From Paralithodes platypus (Eukaryota > Arthropoda > Malacostraca > Decapoda > Lithodidae): a DNA stretch of 64,000 nucleotides. A program made the translations under genes and the position numbers. The notes beneath the pieces are model-generated. The model was not told where the DNA came from. It did not search any database and saw only the letters and a list, made by a program, of their open reading frames with translations. Positions 22,608 to 33,419 of this stretch are shown here, one piece after another (within the stretch, counting starts at the first letter, position 1; every line of letters begins with the position of its first letter). The stretch is taken from contig CM064571.1 of assembly GCA_032716605.1 (NCBI GenBank), positions 15,800,321-15,864,320 of the forward strand, written 5' to 3'.

Positions 22608-22935
22608 CTGTAGTGTTGTTGTTGTTGTTGTTCCCTAAGCTGCCTGGCCGAACAGCCCCGAGTCCCCGAGGAAGGCCATGGCCACGATCGGGCTTTCCCA
22701 CAGAGCTCTCATCGAGTGTAGATTGTGTTGTTGGCGTAAGTGGTTGTGTGAAATGCAGTCTTCTATGATGTGTTTAATGGTATGGGGTGCTGTGTTACAT
22801 CCCGGGCAGGCGTCGACAACGGAGTCATCCAGTCTCTTCTGATAGCTCGGTGTAAGTACAACTTGTGTAAGTACATACAGTCCATCAATGAAGCCTTGTT
22901 ATTGGCGCTCGCATTGTCTCTATATGATAGTGCTG
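22608..22935 (-). mobile_element. LINE 3' end (family L) with (CAA)n tail
   Basis: Minus-strand reading gives a C-terminal zinc-binding segment (CPGCNTAPHTIKHIIEDC) followed by ALWESPIVAMAFLGDSGLFGQAA, a stop, and a GGGAAC(AAC)n tail. This organisation fits the C-terminus of an I/Jockey group LINE. Its last 70 bp are the same as the 3' end of the S elements, which makes L a candidate partner that mobilises S. Confidence 0.65.
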
Positions 22936-23325
22936 TGACAGGGCTTCATTGTACTTGCTCCAAGTTGCCTAATGGCGGCACACTGGCAGTGGGTGTCGCT
23001 CCCTCTGGACCCGGCCCTGGCGCCCTGGGCCCAACCTGGACGAAATGGATCCAGAGGTTACAGTACGTAGTGTTTCCCCGGACTGGCACTTTCCGCCCAA
23101 TAGTATAGGGGCCCGAACCTGGTGGTGGCGCTCCAGGAGGCTGCCCTGTCATTTGGCGAAAAATATCAGGCCAGTCGTAGTGCCGTGTACGCGCACGGGG
23201 TGCGTCCCTGCAGCTGGTTCTGGTGGGGCGTACCGAGGCCACTGGATCCTACCCCCTTGTAATCACTTGGGGGATGGTGCTGGGAATGGTCCCGGGGTAG
23301 ACTGGAGCCGGAGTTCTAGGGGGGG
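22936..23325. other. Unassigned GC-rich stretch
   Basis: A GC-rich stretch with overlapping open frames on both strands but no motif I recognise. It may be the upstream part of LINE L on the minus strand or the 5' UTR of E1 on the plus strand. Confidence 0.3.
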
Positions 23326-23473
23326 GTGATGCCCATCTGCCAGCCAAACCTACCTATGACTAAAATCAAAGAAAATAAACGTAAGTCCGATGAAACAAAA
23401 CCGCACATGACAATGACAAATGCCCCCCACAAACTCAGACTTGCTAGTGTGAATGTTGGTAGTTTGAATCTGC

Positions 23474-25090
23474 GTGCGAATGAAGTGGCTGAGATGTGAG
23501 AGGAGGCGAGTGGACGTCTGCTGTACCCAGGAAACACTCTGGAAGAGGCATGGGGTGCAGTGGATTGTCGGAAGGAGGAAAAGATATAGGATATACTGGA
23601 TGGGTGTGGAGACTGATAAAGCGAAAGGAGGAGTGGGTGTTCTGGTGGCTGAAGAGCTGGTGGAAAGTGTGCTTCAGATTACGAGAGTTAGTGAAAGGCT
23701 GATTGTTTTGAAGTTGAAAGTTGGTGAAAGAATTCTGAATGTGATATCTGCATATGCCCCACAGGCTGGTTTACAAAAAGAGATAAAAGAGGACTTCTGG
23801 AATGACACCGTCAGTGTCATTTCAGGCCTCTCGGAGAACGAAATAACTATCGTGGGGGGGGACCTCAATGGTCACGTGGGAGCATCTGCAGATGGATACG
23901 AGGGGGTACATGGAGGAATTGGTTACGGAAGGAGAAATCTAGAAGGAGAATATATATTGGAGTCCTGCGTTGCACTCAACATGGTTGTGTGTAACACAAA
24001 GTTCAAGAAAAGACAGAGCCACCTGATCACATATAACTCTGGGGTCTCCAGTAGCCAGATAGATTACTTCTTGGTTAACAGGAAAGACTGGAAACTAGTT
24101 CGAGATGTAAAGGTCATCCCGAGCGAAGAATGTATCCCCCAGCATAAGCTACTTGTGTGCGACATGAGCTTATACAGAGATCCTAAGCGCAAGAAGGTTT
24201 ACATACCCAAAAGGAAAGTGTGGCTGCTGAAGGACAAGGAAGTTAGGGATAGGTTTCATAATGAACTGGAGGAAATGAATAGAAATAAGGAAGCTAGGCC
24301 TAACGATGTAAATAGCCAATGGAACTTTCTTAAGCATAGCCTTATCGCTGCCACTGACAAAGTCTGTGGGAAAACAAAGGGTCACCCCAGGAATAAGACC
24401 TCTTGGTGGTGGAACGATGAGGTAGAACATGCTGTGAAAGAGAAAAGGAGATGCTTCAAAGCATGGAAGAAAGGAGGCAGCAGGGAGGAATACCAGGCAG
24501 CTAAACAAACTGCCAAAAGAGTTATTTACAATGCTAAAAATCGCATTAAGGACCTGGTCCTCGAACAAGTGTGTAACACTGACAATCCCAATGGGATCTT
24601 CAACCTAGCTAGGCGAGTTAAAAATTACAGTAGGGATATTATAGGTGAACAGTGTGTTAGAGATGATAATGGGAAGATTGTGTATGCAGAAAATGAAATC
24701 AGAGAAGCATGGAAGGTACACTATGAACGATTGCTAAATGTAGAGTTTGAATGGGATAAGGAACAGCTTAGTATCGAAAAACCAATATCTGGGCCCCCTC
24801 CTTTGATAGCACCAGCTGTAGTGAGCGACGCAATCAATAAAATGAAGGACGGTAAAGCTCCAGGTTGCTCCGACATTGTCGCTGAGATGATAAAAGCCTC
24901 AGGGGAGATTGGTGTAAACTTAGTCACTGAGTTGATAAACACCATTATTAAAGATGAGAAAATCCCAGAGGATTGGCTCAAAAGTGTAATAGTAAATATA
25001 TACAAAGGAAAAGGGGATGCGCTAGATAGAGGAAATTATAGGGGCCTGAAAATGCTTGACCAAATCATGAAGGTCTGTGAGAGTCCTTGA
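23474..25090 (+). pseudogene. LINE E1 endonuclease and RT N-terminal part
   Basis: CCTQETLWKRHGVQ, ISAYAPQAG, IVGGDLNGHVG, SQIDYFLVNRKDW and PQHKLLVCDM are the endonuclease blocks. A basic linker (WWWNDEVEHAVKEKRRCFKAW) follows, then RT motifs MKDGKAPGCSDIVAEMIKASG, PEDWLKSVIVNIYKGKGD and NYRGLKMLDQ. The frame is lost at CESP by a 2-bp deletion relative to the expected KVCERVLEG. Confidence 0.85.
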
Positions 25091-26462
25091 GGGTTTGATC
25101 AGGCAAAGCATCTCTATTGATGATATGCAGTTTGGTTTTATGCCAGGACGTGGTACAATCGATGCTATCTTCATAGTCAGGCAGATACAGGAAAGATACC
25201 TACTAAAAGGCAGGGATCTTTACTTTGTGTTTGTGGACCTAGAGAAAGCCTTTGATAGGGTACCTAGAGATGTTGTACAGTGGGCTATGAGGAAGCTTGG
25301 TGTGGAAGAGTGGCTGGTGCGTGTGATAATGAAGATGTATGAGGATTCGCGAAGTTCGGTGAGGGTGAAGGGTGTACTGAGTGATGAGTTCGCAGTCCGT
25401 GTTGGAGTCCATCAGGGTTCAGTGTTAAGCCCCCTCCTCTTTATTATGGTCTTGGAGGCGCTGTCTAGAGTTTTTAGAGGCGGACTCCCGTTGGAACTGT
25501 TTTATGCAGACGATTTAGTCCTAATAGCTGACAGTATGCAGGATGCTGAGGCCAAATTCAGAGAGTGGAGAGAGGGCATGGCGAGCAAGGGTTTAAGAGT
25601 CAATATTAACAAAACCAAGGTTATGCATTGTAGTTTGAGACGAGGCAATGTGGAAAAGAGCGGTGCATACCCATGTGCAGTGTGTGGAAAGGGAGTGGGC
25701 GTTAACTCAATTCAATGTAGCATCTGTCGATGTTGGGTACACCATGGGAGTAAGCGCTGTAGTAGAATAAAGGGGCCCCTGCCGAAGGACAAGTCAGAAA
25801 TAGAGAAATTTGAGTGCGTAGTGTGCAAAGGCGAGCTTGTGTTAAGTGATGATCCTGTGGCTGTGAATTTTGGAAATGAGTCTTTGGAGCTGGTGAACAA
25901 GTTTTGTTACCTAGGAGATACCATCTCTGCCGGTGGTGGGGCCGAGGCTGCCACTGTTGCTAGAATTAGGTGTGGCTGGGGGAAGTTCAGAGAATTGATG
26001 CCAATCCTGACCATGAAAAGAATGCCTCTCCCCCTGAAGGGAAAGGTGTATGCCTCATGTGTTAGAAGTGCAATGACGTATGCCTCAGAAACATGGGCCG
26101 TTAAAGTAGAGGATGTCAACAGAATGGAGCGTAATGAGATGAGAATGGTGAGATGGATGTGTGGGGCCAGGCTACAGGATAGAATAACAAATGTTGAGCT
26201 GAGGAGATGTTTAGGTATAAAGAGTATTAGCGAGGTGATGCATACAAGTAGACTGGGATGGTATGGACATGTGGAGAGAATGGATGAACAAAATTGGGTG
26301 AAAAAATGCAGGTCTGTGATTGTGGAGGGAGCTGCACCAAGGGGTGGACCGAGGAAGACCTGGGATCGGACTATACGCGCCGATCTCAAATCCAAGAACT
26401 TGACAAGTGAAGCAGCCCTTAACAGGGTTGCCTGGAACGCCGCCATTAGGACAAGAGACTGA
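25077..26462 (+). pseudogene. LINE E1 RT palm, PHD-like insert and C-terminal region
   Basis: FGFMPGRGTIDAIFIVRQIQ, VFVDLEKAFDRVPRDV, VHQGSVLSPLLFI and FYADDLVLIADS are RT motifs with catalytic YADD. At about residues 195-260 a cysteine/histidine-rich insert (YPCAVCGKGVG, CSICRCWVHHG, CSRIKG, FECVVCKG) resembles a PHD-type treble-clef zinc finger. The thumb (FCYLGDTISAGGG) and a C-terminal block (LGWYGHVERMDEQNWVKKC) follow. The frame is open for 461 codons. The insert is a known feature of this LINE group and may bind nucleic acid or chromatin. Confidence 0.88.
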
Positions 26463-26518
26463 AACTGCACTTATGTGTGGAACACTCAGTCTTAAAATTT
26501 TATGTATGTATGTATGTA

Positions 26519-27172
26519 TGTATCCTCCTATAACGCGAGTTTAGGGGCGGCACTGCGCCTCGTGTTGTATGTATTTCGCGTTGTAGGAATAACACTTTAA
26601 ATGGAGATAATTCTATATGGGACTGGGCCCCCCAATTTTGCCACTTTTCCGTATTTTTTTAGCTTAATAAATATATAGGCTAGGTTATACAACTTCCATT
26701 TCATCGGAATAACATTCACCGCCAAGCAGTCACAGATGGGGTTTGTTGTTGTTTCGTGGACAAAATCTAACCAAACGTACTGTCCGACATTAATTTATTA
26801 TCAACAATTGGATATTCGTTACTGTGGGCTCTTATTACTCTACTTCCTAATAATAGGCCAGTAAATTACAAGATCATGTTTGGATAAACAAATATACCTA
26901 ATTAAATAAGAATGAAGAAACAGTAAGTTGAGCGAGATGTTTCAGCTTGCCGTCAACCCAGCTCCGAAGCTCTCTTGCCGTCGCGCTGTAGGTGGGGGGG
27001 GGGGTCGCGCAGTAAGAGGAGGCGCCGGATTTGAAGCACTCGGCAAGGCCATTTCGCGTTATATGTTTTCAGCTCGGGTTATAAGAGGTCTAGGTAATTC
27101 GGGACCCCCCCTCGTGTTGAAGGAGGATCGCGTTGTAGGAGCTCGTGTTATAGGAGGATGGACTGTACATTC
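26519..27172. mobile_element. Candidate MITE with ends TCCTCCTATAAC
   Basis: TCCTCCTATAACGCGAG near 26523 and the reverse complement of CTCGTGTTATAGGAGGA near 27162 form a terminal inverted repeat. The GCGTTGTAGGA motif is repeated inside. It has no transposase frame, and TA-rich flanks fit a Tc1/mariner/pogo-type MITE. The left boundary abuts the E1 (TATG)n tail. Confidence 0.6.
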
Positions 27173-27216
27173 ATAAAATTAACTTTTTTTAGGCGATGAT
27201 GTCTGAATTCACCTCA

Positions 27217-27241
27217 TGTCCGAATTCACCTCAGTTGACGG
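27217..27241 (-). mobile_element. DNA transposon T, right terminal repeat
   Basis: Read on the minus strand the end is CCGTCAACTGAGGTGAATTC, the partner of the left end at 6124. The adjacent TA (27242-27243) lies at intron positions +6 and +7 of the WDR55 donor at 27248. A second copy of the GTCTGAATTCACCTC motif lies just inside. Confidence 0.65.
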
Positions 27242-27248
27242 TACTCAC

Positions 27249-27433
27249 ATCATAATCTCTCCGTCCATAGTAGCAGCCGCCAGTAACTCAACATTGGGGT
27301 GGAAGCAGAGGTCCACAATGCCAGAGTCAGCCTCCAGGTCGGGTGGATGGTCGCGGTGGGCCTCAAAGTTTGGCTTCACTCCGAATAGTTCATCCAAGGT
27401 CGTGTCCACCTCACTACTTGATGAACTGTCACT
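27249..27433 (-). CDS. WDR55: WDR55-like protein, exon with first WD blade
   Basis: 185 bp encoding an acidic serine-rich start (SDSSSSSEVDTTLDELFG), then DHPPDLEADSGIVDLCFHPN and VELLAAATMDGEIM, matching the first propeller blade of WDR55. The acceptor TTCTTCAG precedes 27433 and the donor GTGAGTA follows 27249. The exon ends two bases into a codon that the exon at 2879 completes (AT plus T, isoleucine), giving EIMIYRYSKEEVEEITRF across the junction. This phase match over 24 kb is strong evidence that the two exons belong together. Confidence 0.9.
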
Positions 27434-28221
27434 CTGAAGAACAATACAGAATATAGTATAACTTCTGTTATTGTTGGACCTATAGCAGTTACAGATTCAA
27501 TTCTCCCTACCAGTAAATGCCGACAGTGGCCGATAGAGGCGCTGAACGCAAGGTTTACCGCGGTGCATTGTGGGAAATGGGCGACATCGCGGAGCTATCC
27601 ACCCTCCCTCTCCTTCAACAATTCTATAATATATGCAGTTAGTCGAAATTTCTGTAGCTGACACATACTTTGGTCTATGTGTACTTTTGATTTATATATT
27701 TTAAAATCACCCATATTCATAAATAACGTATATTTACAATACAAAGTCAGCAGGTATTTTCCCGCCAATTTTGTTATGATAATTAATCAACTTATAATTA
27801 TGTTTGTAGACATTATCAGCTGCATATGGACTTTCCCTTTATTACGATACTATATAAGCACTTAGTGTAGCCGTATATGGTATAATAAAAACGTGTAGAA
27901 TCACACAGAAATTGAGATAAACTGTGCATATCCTAGGTGTTGGGTATAGTGATGTCTACAGTCGTAGCTCTGGCGCTAGTTCAGAAGCGTCCACCAGAGG
28001 TCTCAAAGGAATTGTTGGTAGGGAGAATTGACATGGTTTACAGGGGCTCTCACACATTCAAGAATCAAAAGCTGAATGTAGCCGAATCGTCATTCGGTTA
28101 CACTCGGCAAAAAACGAAGCTGAATGGCATTTTTAGGTGAAAACAGCCAAATAGAACCGAATATGTATGAATGAGTTCCGAATGCACTCATGGCTATTTG
28201 GCGTGACCGCCTAATTGCCGC
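27434..28221. other. WDR55 intron, unassigned
   Basis: No gene or repeat is recognised with confidence. Around 28080-28200 several short CGAATGTAGCCGAAT-like and CATTCGG motifs are arranged in inverted pairs, which may be an eroded MITE. Confidence 0.4.
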
Positions 28222-28607
28222 TGAATGTAGAAACATCTCTAGGCACCTTATCAAAAGCCTTCTCCAGGTCTACACACACAAGGTACAAATCCAGATTTTT
28301 AGGTAAATATCTTTCCTGCAGCTGCCTGACTATGAAAATAGCATCGATTGTACCACATCCTGGCAGGAAACCGAACTGCATACTGTATCGTCTATAGAAA
28401 TGCTGTACCTGATCATGCCTTCAAAGACTCTCACAGACCTTCTTGACTTGGTCAAGCATTTTCAGGCCCCTATAATTTCCCCTATCTAACGAATCCCACT
28501 AATCCTTATATATGTTTACCATTACACTTTTATGCCATTCATCAAGGATTCTCTCCTCTCTAATGATGGAGGTTAGTAGCTCAGTGACAAATCTCATTAT
28601 TACCATA
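28222..28607 (-). mobile_element. Family E LINE fragment E4
   Basis: Minus-strand reading matches the E1 RT: VTELLTSIIREERILDEW, KSVMVNIYKD, DSLDRGNYRGLKMLDQ, MQFGFLPGCGTIDAIFIVRQ and VCVDLEKAFDKVPRDV. Both ends are truncated. It carries the same 2-bp deletion after KVCE as E1, plus its own frameshift just before MQFGF. Confidence 0.8.
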
Positions 28608-29582
28608 TACAGTATATCAACAAAAGCAGACCTTCTACATTTCACCAAAACAGACCAGGCTGTGTAAATTAAAATGTAAAACTTGAAAACTAAACAAACC
28701 AAAACTGGGACAAAGACAAAGGCAGGGGACTGGACCAGCATTAATGCAGAGCTGTGACAGGATATACTGTAAGTAAGAAAATAATGTACCGCACTAATGA
28801 TTAAAACTAGTACAGTATACTGAAAGTAGAATAAGGGAATATCACACCAGAGTTCTTACTGTTAATATCGATGATCAAAAAAATTCTGATAACATTTCTA
28901 GGTTCTTTTTTACTGGTATCAGAAATTAGAAGGAAGATGGATTAACCTGAGAACTACATGTTTTGGTTTTCCCTTTGTCTCTACCAGATGAATTTTCTGG
29001 CAAAAATCTATCCCTCCCTGAAACACAAGCAAATGTACTGTACATTGGTCCGTTCATATGGCTCTAAAACAGTTTTGATCATATCCTCCTGGTTATAGAG
29101 TAATGACGGTTGTAAGGGTGAAATTGGTATCACATTACTACTAGCCTACAGCCACAAAGTTTCTCTAGCCAACTAGGAACTTGTAAATCTATTGAGGCAC
29201 GTCCATTCCATTGTTTTAATATCAATAGAGGCATGTTGCTGTTTACTGGTTAATATAGATTAATTAAATTGTAAAATTTGTAAAACAAACAAACCAAAAC
29301 CAGAAACTGCACAATATAAAGACAGAGGAACTTATCAAAATACTCATTCACAAAAGATAGTTTTATCGGCTAGGTACCTGTTTTGACAGCATTATCTAAA
29401 ATTTAACTTATAGGCTTTGAGATCAGTGTTGATAATACATGTTGAGGGAAAAACAAAACCACGCTTGTGTGATACCGGCTAGTTATAGTATTTTCTTCAG
29501 ATATAAATACAAACAAATAGAGGACACACCTTTGTGTACTCACAAAGAACAGAGAACACAAAAATAAAGTATCTCAACTTAC
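28608..29582. other. WDR55 intron, unassigned
   Basis: AT-rich sequence with no recognisable repeat, RNA gene or reading frame. It ends at the donor (GTAAGT) of the 29583-29630 exon. Confidence 0.4.
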
Positions 29583-29630
29583 ATCTGAGTCGCCACATTC
29601 GTCAAGGTCAATGTCATTCATGTCCCCATT
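29583..29630 (-). CDS. WDR55: WDR55-like protein, N-terminal exon
   Basis: A 48-bp segment reading NGDMNDIDLDECGDSD is bounded by a pyrimidine-rich acceptor ending CATTACAG and a donor GTAAGT. It joins in phase 0 to SDSSSSSEVD of the next exon, extending the acidic N-terminus typical of WDR55. The methionine at residue 4 (GGGGACATGA context) could be the start codon. If not, coding exons lie further upstream. I found no convincing first exon or promoter. Confidence 0.72.
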
Positions 29631-30062
29631 CTGTAATGAAGGAATAAATGCATTAATATCAAACCACGATAAATTCATAATCAAAAAATATAATTTCCAA
29701 TCTTATATATTCTTTTGTGTTTTGATGATACTTTTAGAATAAGGATTAATCCCTTAAAGCTGATGATGATGCAATATATATTCTTTATTGGTGCTAACAG
29801 CCAGAGGATTTTACTCTACTTGAAAAAACTTCAAGGAATGAAATGGATAGTCTCTAAATTAACCTTCCAATTCAGATAGGTCCTTCTCAAGTTGCATAAA
29901 ATTGTCTGGAAGTAGTCAATCAGTGTGTCAAACTGTGACAATTTGGTTTTAAAACTGGAATGAATACAAGAATAAATGCAGGAAAATATACTATAAATTG
30001 AATCGTCTTGGGCATATTATTACTTCCAAAGCCATGAAAGGAAATGTACAGTATAATTTTAC
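29631..30062. other. Unassigned sequence upstream of the WDR55 exon
   Basis: This is AT-rich sequence with no recognised promoter, exon or repeat. It may be intron or 5' flank of WDR55. Confidence 0.4.
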
Positions 30063-30077
30063 CTGTGAATATTAGAT

Positions 30078-30882
30078 GTGAGAGAGTGGGAGTGTGGAAT
30101 GGGTGTGTGTGCTGGAGTGAGTGAAGGAACAGCGAGAGAAGGTGCGTGTTTGTTTGTAAGTAGCAAATGGAAGGAATGTGTAAGAGAGTATGGGTCTGTG
30201 GGTTCAAGGATTGTGTGGGTGAGAATGAAAGTAGGAATACAAACGTGGGTGATTGTATGCGTGTATGCCCCGACAGAGGATATACTTGAAAGAAAGAAAG
30301 AGGAGTTTTGGATGAATGTGGAGGCGTGCCTGGAGAAGTTTGACAAGAACGAAAGAATATTTCTGATTGGGGATATGAATGGTAAGGTGGGTGATAAGAA
30401 AGTTGAGGGAGTGGTGGGAGGGTGGGGGGTACCATCAGAGGTGAATGGGAATGGTAGTGCACTTGTGGACGTATGTGTGGGGAGGAGGCTGTGGATAGCC
30501 AATACCTTCTTCCGACACAGAATGATCCACAGGTACACATGGAAACGGATGTTGACGATGAAGGATAAGACAGTGCTGGAACGAAAGTCATTGATTGATT
30601 ATGTATGTATGGATGAACGAATGAAGAAATCTGTGATGGATGCTAGGGTGTATAGGGGTATTGGAGGGGGTCTGTCTGATCATTATGTAGTGGTAGCTAA
30701 GGTTAGGATACAAAAGAAGTGAGTGAGGAGAGCTGGAGGGAGGCGAGAGGAGGGTGGAATGGTGAGGAGGGTGGAGAGGTTGCAGGAGGAGGAAGTCAGG
30801 GAGGAGTACAGGAGAGCAGTGGAAAGACGACTAGGTGGGTTCGACCTGGAAGTTATGGAGGAAGTGGAGATGAGCAAGGTGT
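30078..30882 (+). pseudogene. Family A3 endonuclease
   Basis: The frame covers VYAPTEDILERKKEEFW, FLIGDMNGKVGDKKVEGV, SLIDYVCMDERMKK and GGGLSDHYVVVAKV, the second half of an apurinic-type endonuclease with GDMN and SDH catalytic motifs. The N-terminal part is missing, so this copy is 5'-truncated. A TGA at 30720-30722 lies in frame before VRRAGGRREEGG. Confidence 0.85.
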
Positions 30883-31370
30883 TTAACCCTCCAGCCCCGG
30901 CTATGTATTATATATATATTCCTCGAAACCCGGGTGTTTTGGCCGAAAAACGTCTAGGCTAGGCTACCGTATATTCGTTAATCAGACTGCTTCCCGCATT
31001 CCCGCGCATCCCCAAGCGTAGCTGTGTTATTTACCTGTAGAATGGCATTAAGTAGAGCTCTCTAAGTCAACTGGTTGAGTTGTGATGATGATTTCATTGG
31101 AGATAACTTTATGGCCAAAACAGCCACTTTACACTACTTTTCGATACTTAACAACAACATACAGGCACACACGAACAAGCGACGCTCTCCTTCTTGTGGC
31201 CGGAGATGCGGGGCGTCGGTCCAGCCGGCTGTTGTTTACATGCGTCGGACCGACGCCTCGCACACGAAGCTCACAGGCTTTCAACCACTGGGCGTTCAAG
31301 AGACCTTCCGGGTACCTGTTATATGCTTTTTTATGGGCGTTCAAGAGCCCTTCCGTGGTGAGAGGGTTAA
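30883..31370 (+). mobile_element. TTAA-flanked MITE, family M copy 3, inside A3
   Basis: The 488-bp element has TTAA at 30883-30886 and 31367-31370, left end TTAACCCTCCAGCCCCGG and right end GAGAGGGTTAA. Deleting it with one TTAA rejoins the LINE frame as EMSKVFKDEICAACEEV. It is the most complete member of family M. Confidence 0.9.
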
Positions 31371-33419
31371 GGATGAGATCTGTGCAGCATGTGAGGAGGT
31401 GTGTGGAGTGAGAAGAGGGAGGGGAGTGAAAGGTACAGCATGGTGGACAGAAGAGGTAAGAATAGCTGTGGAAGAAAAGAAGAAAGCATATAGAGAGTGG
31501 TTGGGTAGTAGAGGGAATGAAGATTCCGAGAGACAGAAACGAGCGAGGTACGTGGAGAGTAAGAGGGTGGTGAAGAGAGTAGTGAAGGAAAGTAAGAGAA
31601 GAGTAGATGAGGAATTTGGAAGGAATCTGAGTGTAAAATGGAGGGAGAGTAAGAAACTGTTCTGGAAAGAAGTCAAGAAAGTTAGGGAAGGTAGCAAGGG
31701 AAACAGTAAGGGTGTGAAAGATAAGAATGGGAGAATGCTAGCCGAGAAGCAAGAGAGAGTCGAAAGATGGAGGGAGTACTGTACTTCAGTGAGTTGCTAA
31801 TTGTAAGGAATGAAGAGCCAGCAAACATAGCTGGATATGGTATGGGAGGGAGAAGAAGAGAAGTAGTGGAGGAGGAGGTGGGGATCAGGAGGTCAGAAGT
31901 GTGGGAAGCCATGAAAAGAGTGAAGTTGGGGAAAGCACCAGGAACAGATGGAGTGTGTGGGGAAATGTTGAGGTATGGTGGTGAGATAGTGATAGAATGG
32001 GTATGGAAAATGTGCAAACTAGCATGGGAGAAGGGGAGTGCACCCAATGACTGGAAGACTGGCATAATAGTCCCCCTATATAAGGGCAAAGGGGAAAGAG
32101 GAGTGTGTGGTAACCACTGAGGAATATGTCTTCTAAGCGTAGTAGGGAAGGTATACAGTAGGGTAGTGATTGAGAGAGTGAGAGTGAGAACGGAGAAATG
32201 GATAGGCGACGAGCAGGGAGGTTTTAGGAAGGGAAGAGGATGTGTAGATCAGATTTTTACCCTGAATTGTGTTGTGGAGAAGTATCTGGAGAAGAAACAA
32301 AAGGTGTATGTTGCCTTTATGGACTTGGAGAAGGCCTATGACAGAGTGGATAGAGAAGGTTTATGGAAAGTACTAAGAATATACGGAGTAGAGGGCAAGT
32401 TGCTGAAAGCAGTGAAGAGCATGTATGAGGGTGCAAAGGCGGCAGTACGTGTGGAGAGCGAGTTCTTTGACCTGAATGTTGGTTTGAAACAGGGGTGTGT
32501 GATGTCCCCGTGGTTGTTTACTGTATATATGGATGGAGTCATGAAAGAAATACTATCAAGAGCAGTGGATGTTGGTGTATCGCTGAAAAGGGAGGGAATT
32601 GAGTGGAAGCTACCTATACTGCTGTTTGCGGATGATACAGTTCTGATGAGTGATAATGAATGGGAGTTGCAGGGTCTGGTAAATGAGTTTGGAACAGTGT
32701 GCGAAAAACGGAATTTGAAGGTAAATACGGGGAAGAGCAAGGTTATGGTCTTCGAAAGGGGTGAAGTCACAGAGTGTGAGGTGAAGCTGAACGGTCAGGC
32801 TATGGAGATCGTCAACTCTTTTAAGTATCTGGGCAGTGTGTTGAGTAAAGATGGGACTATGGATGAAGAAGTGCAGGAGAGGGTACAACAGAGGAAGAGG
32901 GTTGTAGGAACGCTAAAAGCAGTAACAAGAAATAGGGTGGTCAGTATGGAAGTGAAGAAGTCCTTGCATGACAGTGTGGTAATCCCGACACTGACTTACG
33001 GAAGCGAAGCATGGACGTTGGTTGAGAGACTCAGACCAAGAGTGAGAGCAGTGGAAATGAATTACTTAAGGAGTGTGTGCGGAGTTACATGGAGGGATAG
33101 ACAGACTAATGAGGAAGTAAGAAGGAGGTGTGGTGTGGAGGTAGATGTGCTGGAAAGTGTGAAAAGGAAGAACTTGAGATGGTTCGGCCATATGGAACGT
33201 ATGGAAAGCGAGAGAATGACTAAGAGGGTGTACGAGAGCGAGGTGGAGGGACAGAGAGGGAGAGGTAGACCGAATATGAGGTGGAAGGATGGAGTGAGGA
33301 AGTACATGAACGAGGGCGGTGCTGGTTGGGGGGAGGGGCATCGACTGACTGGGGACAGAGGTGCATGGGGGCGGTTCGTTTGTGGCCACCCCTTCGGGGA
33401 TCACGGCGTCAGGCAATAG
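31371..33419 (+). pseudogene. Family A3 linker, RT and C-terminal region
   Basis: Linker KGTAWWTEEVRIAVEEKK, RT motifs LGKAPGTDGVCGEML, DWKTGIIVPLYKGKGE, EQGGFRKGRGCVDQIFTLN, FMDLEKAYDRVDREG, LKQGCVMSPWLF and LLFADDTVLMS, thumb KYLGSVLSKDGTMDEE. The C-terminal block is RWFGHMERMESERMTKRVYE. The frame from 32166 to 33419 is open for 417 codons. The TAG stop is the first unit of the (TAGA)n tail. Confidence 0.9.

Larger units (their letters stand above)
23326..26522 (+). mobile_element. LINE E1, near full length, with zinc-binding insert
   Basis: Endonuclease starts near 23430 (KLRLASVNVGSLNLRANEVAEM). RT and C-terminal region follow to 26462, then a 40-bp 3' UTR and a (TATG)n tail at 26502-26522. 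Frames are 23474-25090 and 25077-26462. Lesions are a stop in the first endonuclease block (about 23497) and a 2-bp deletion near 25083. Related copies lie at 9822, 28222 (minus) and 38360/46477. The clade is not assigned. Confidence 0.85.

Noticed and set aside
22946..23242. 98-codon minus-strand proline-rich frame
   Set aside because: GC-rich sequence keeps several frames open; no motif and no splice or neighbour support.
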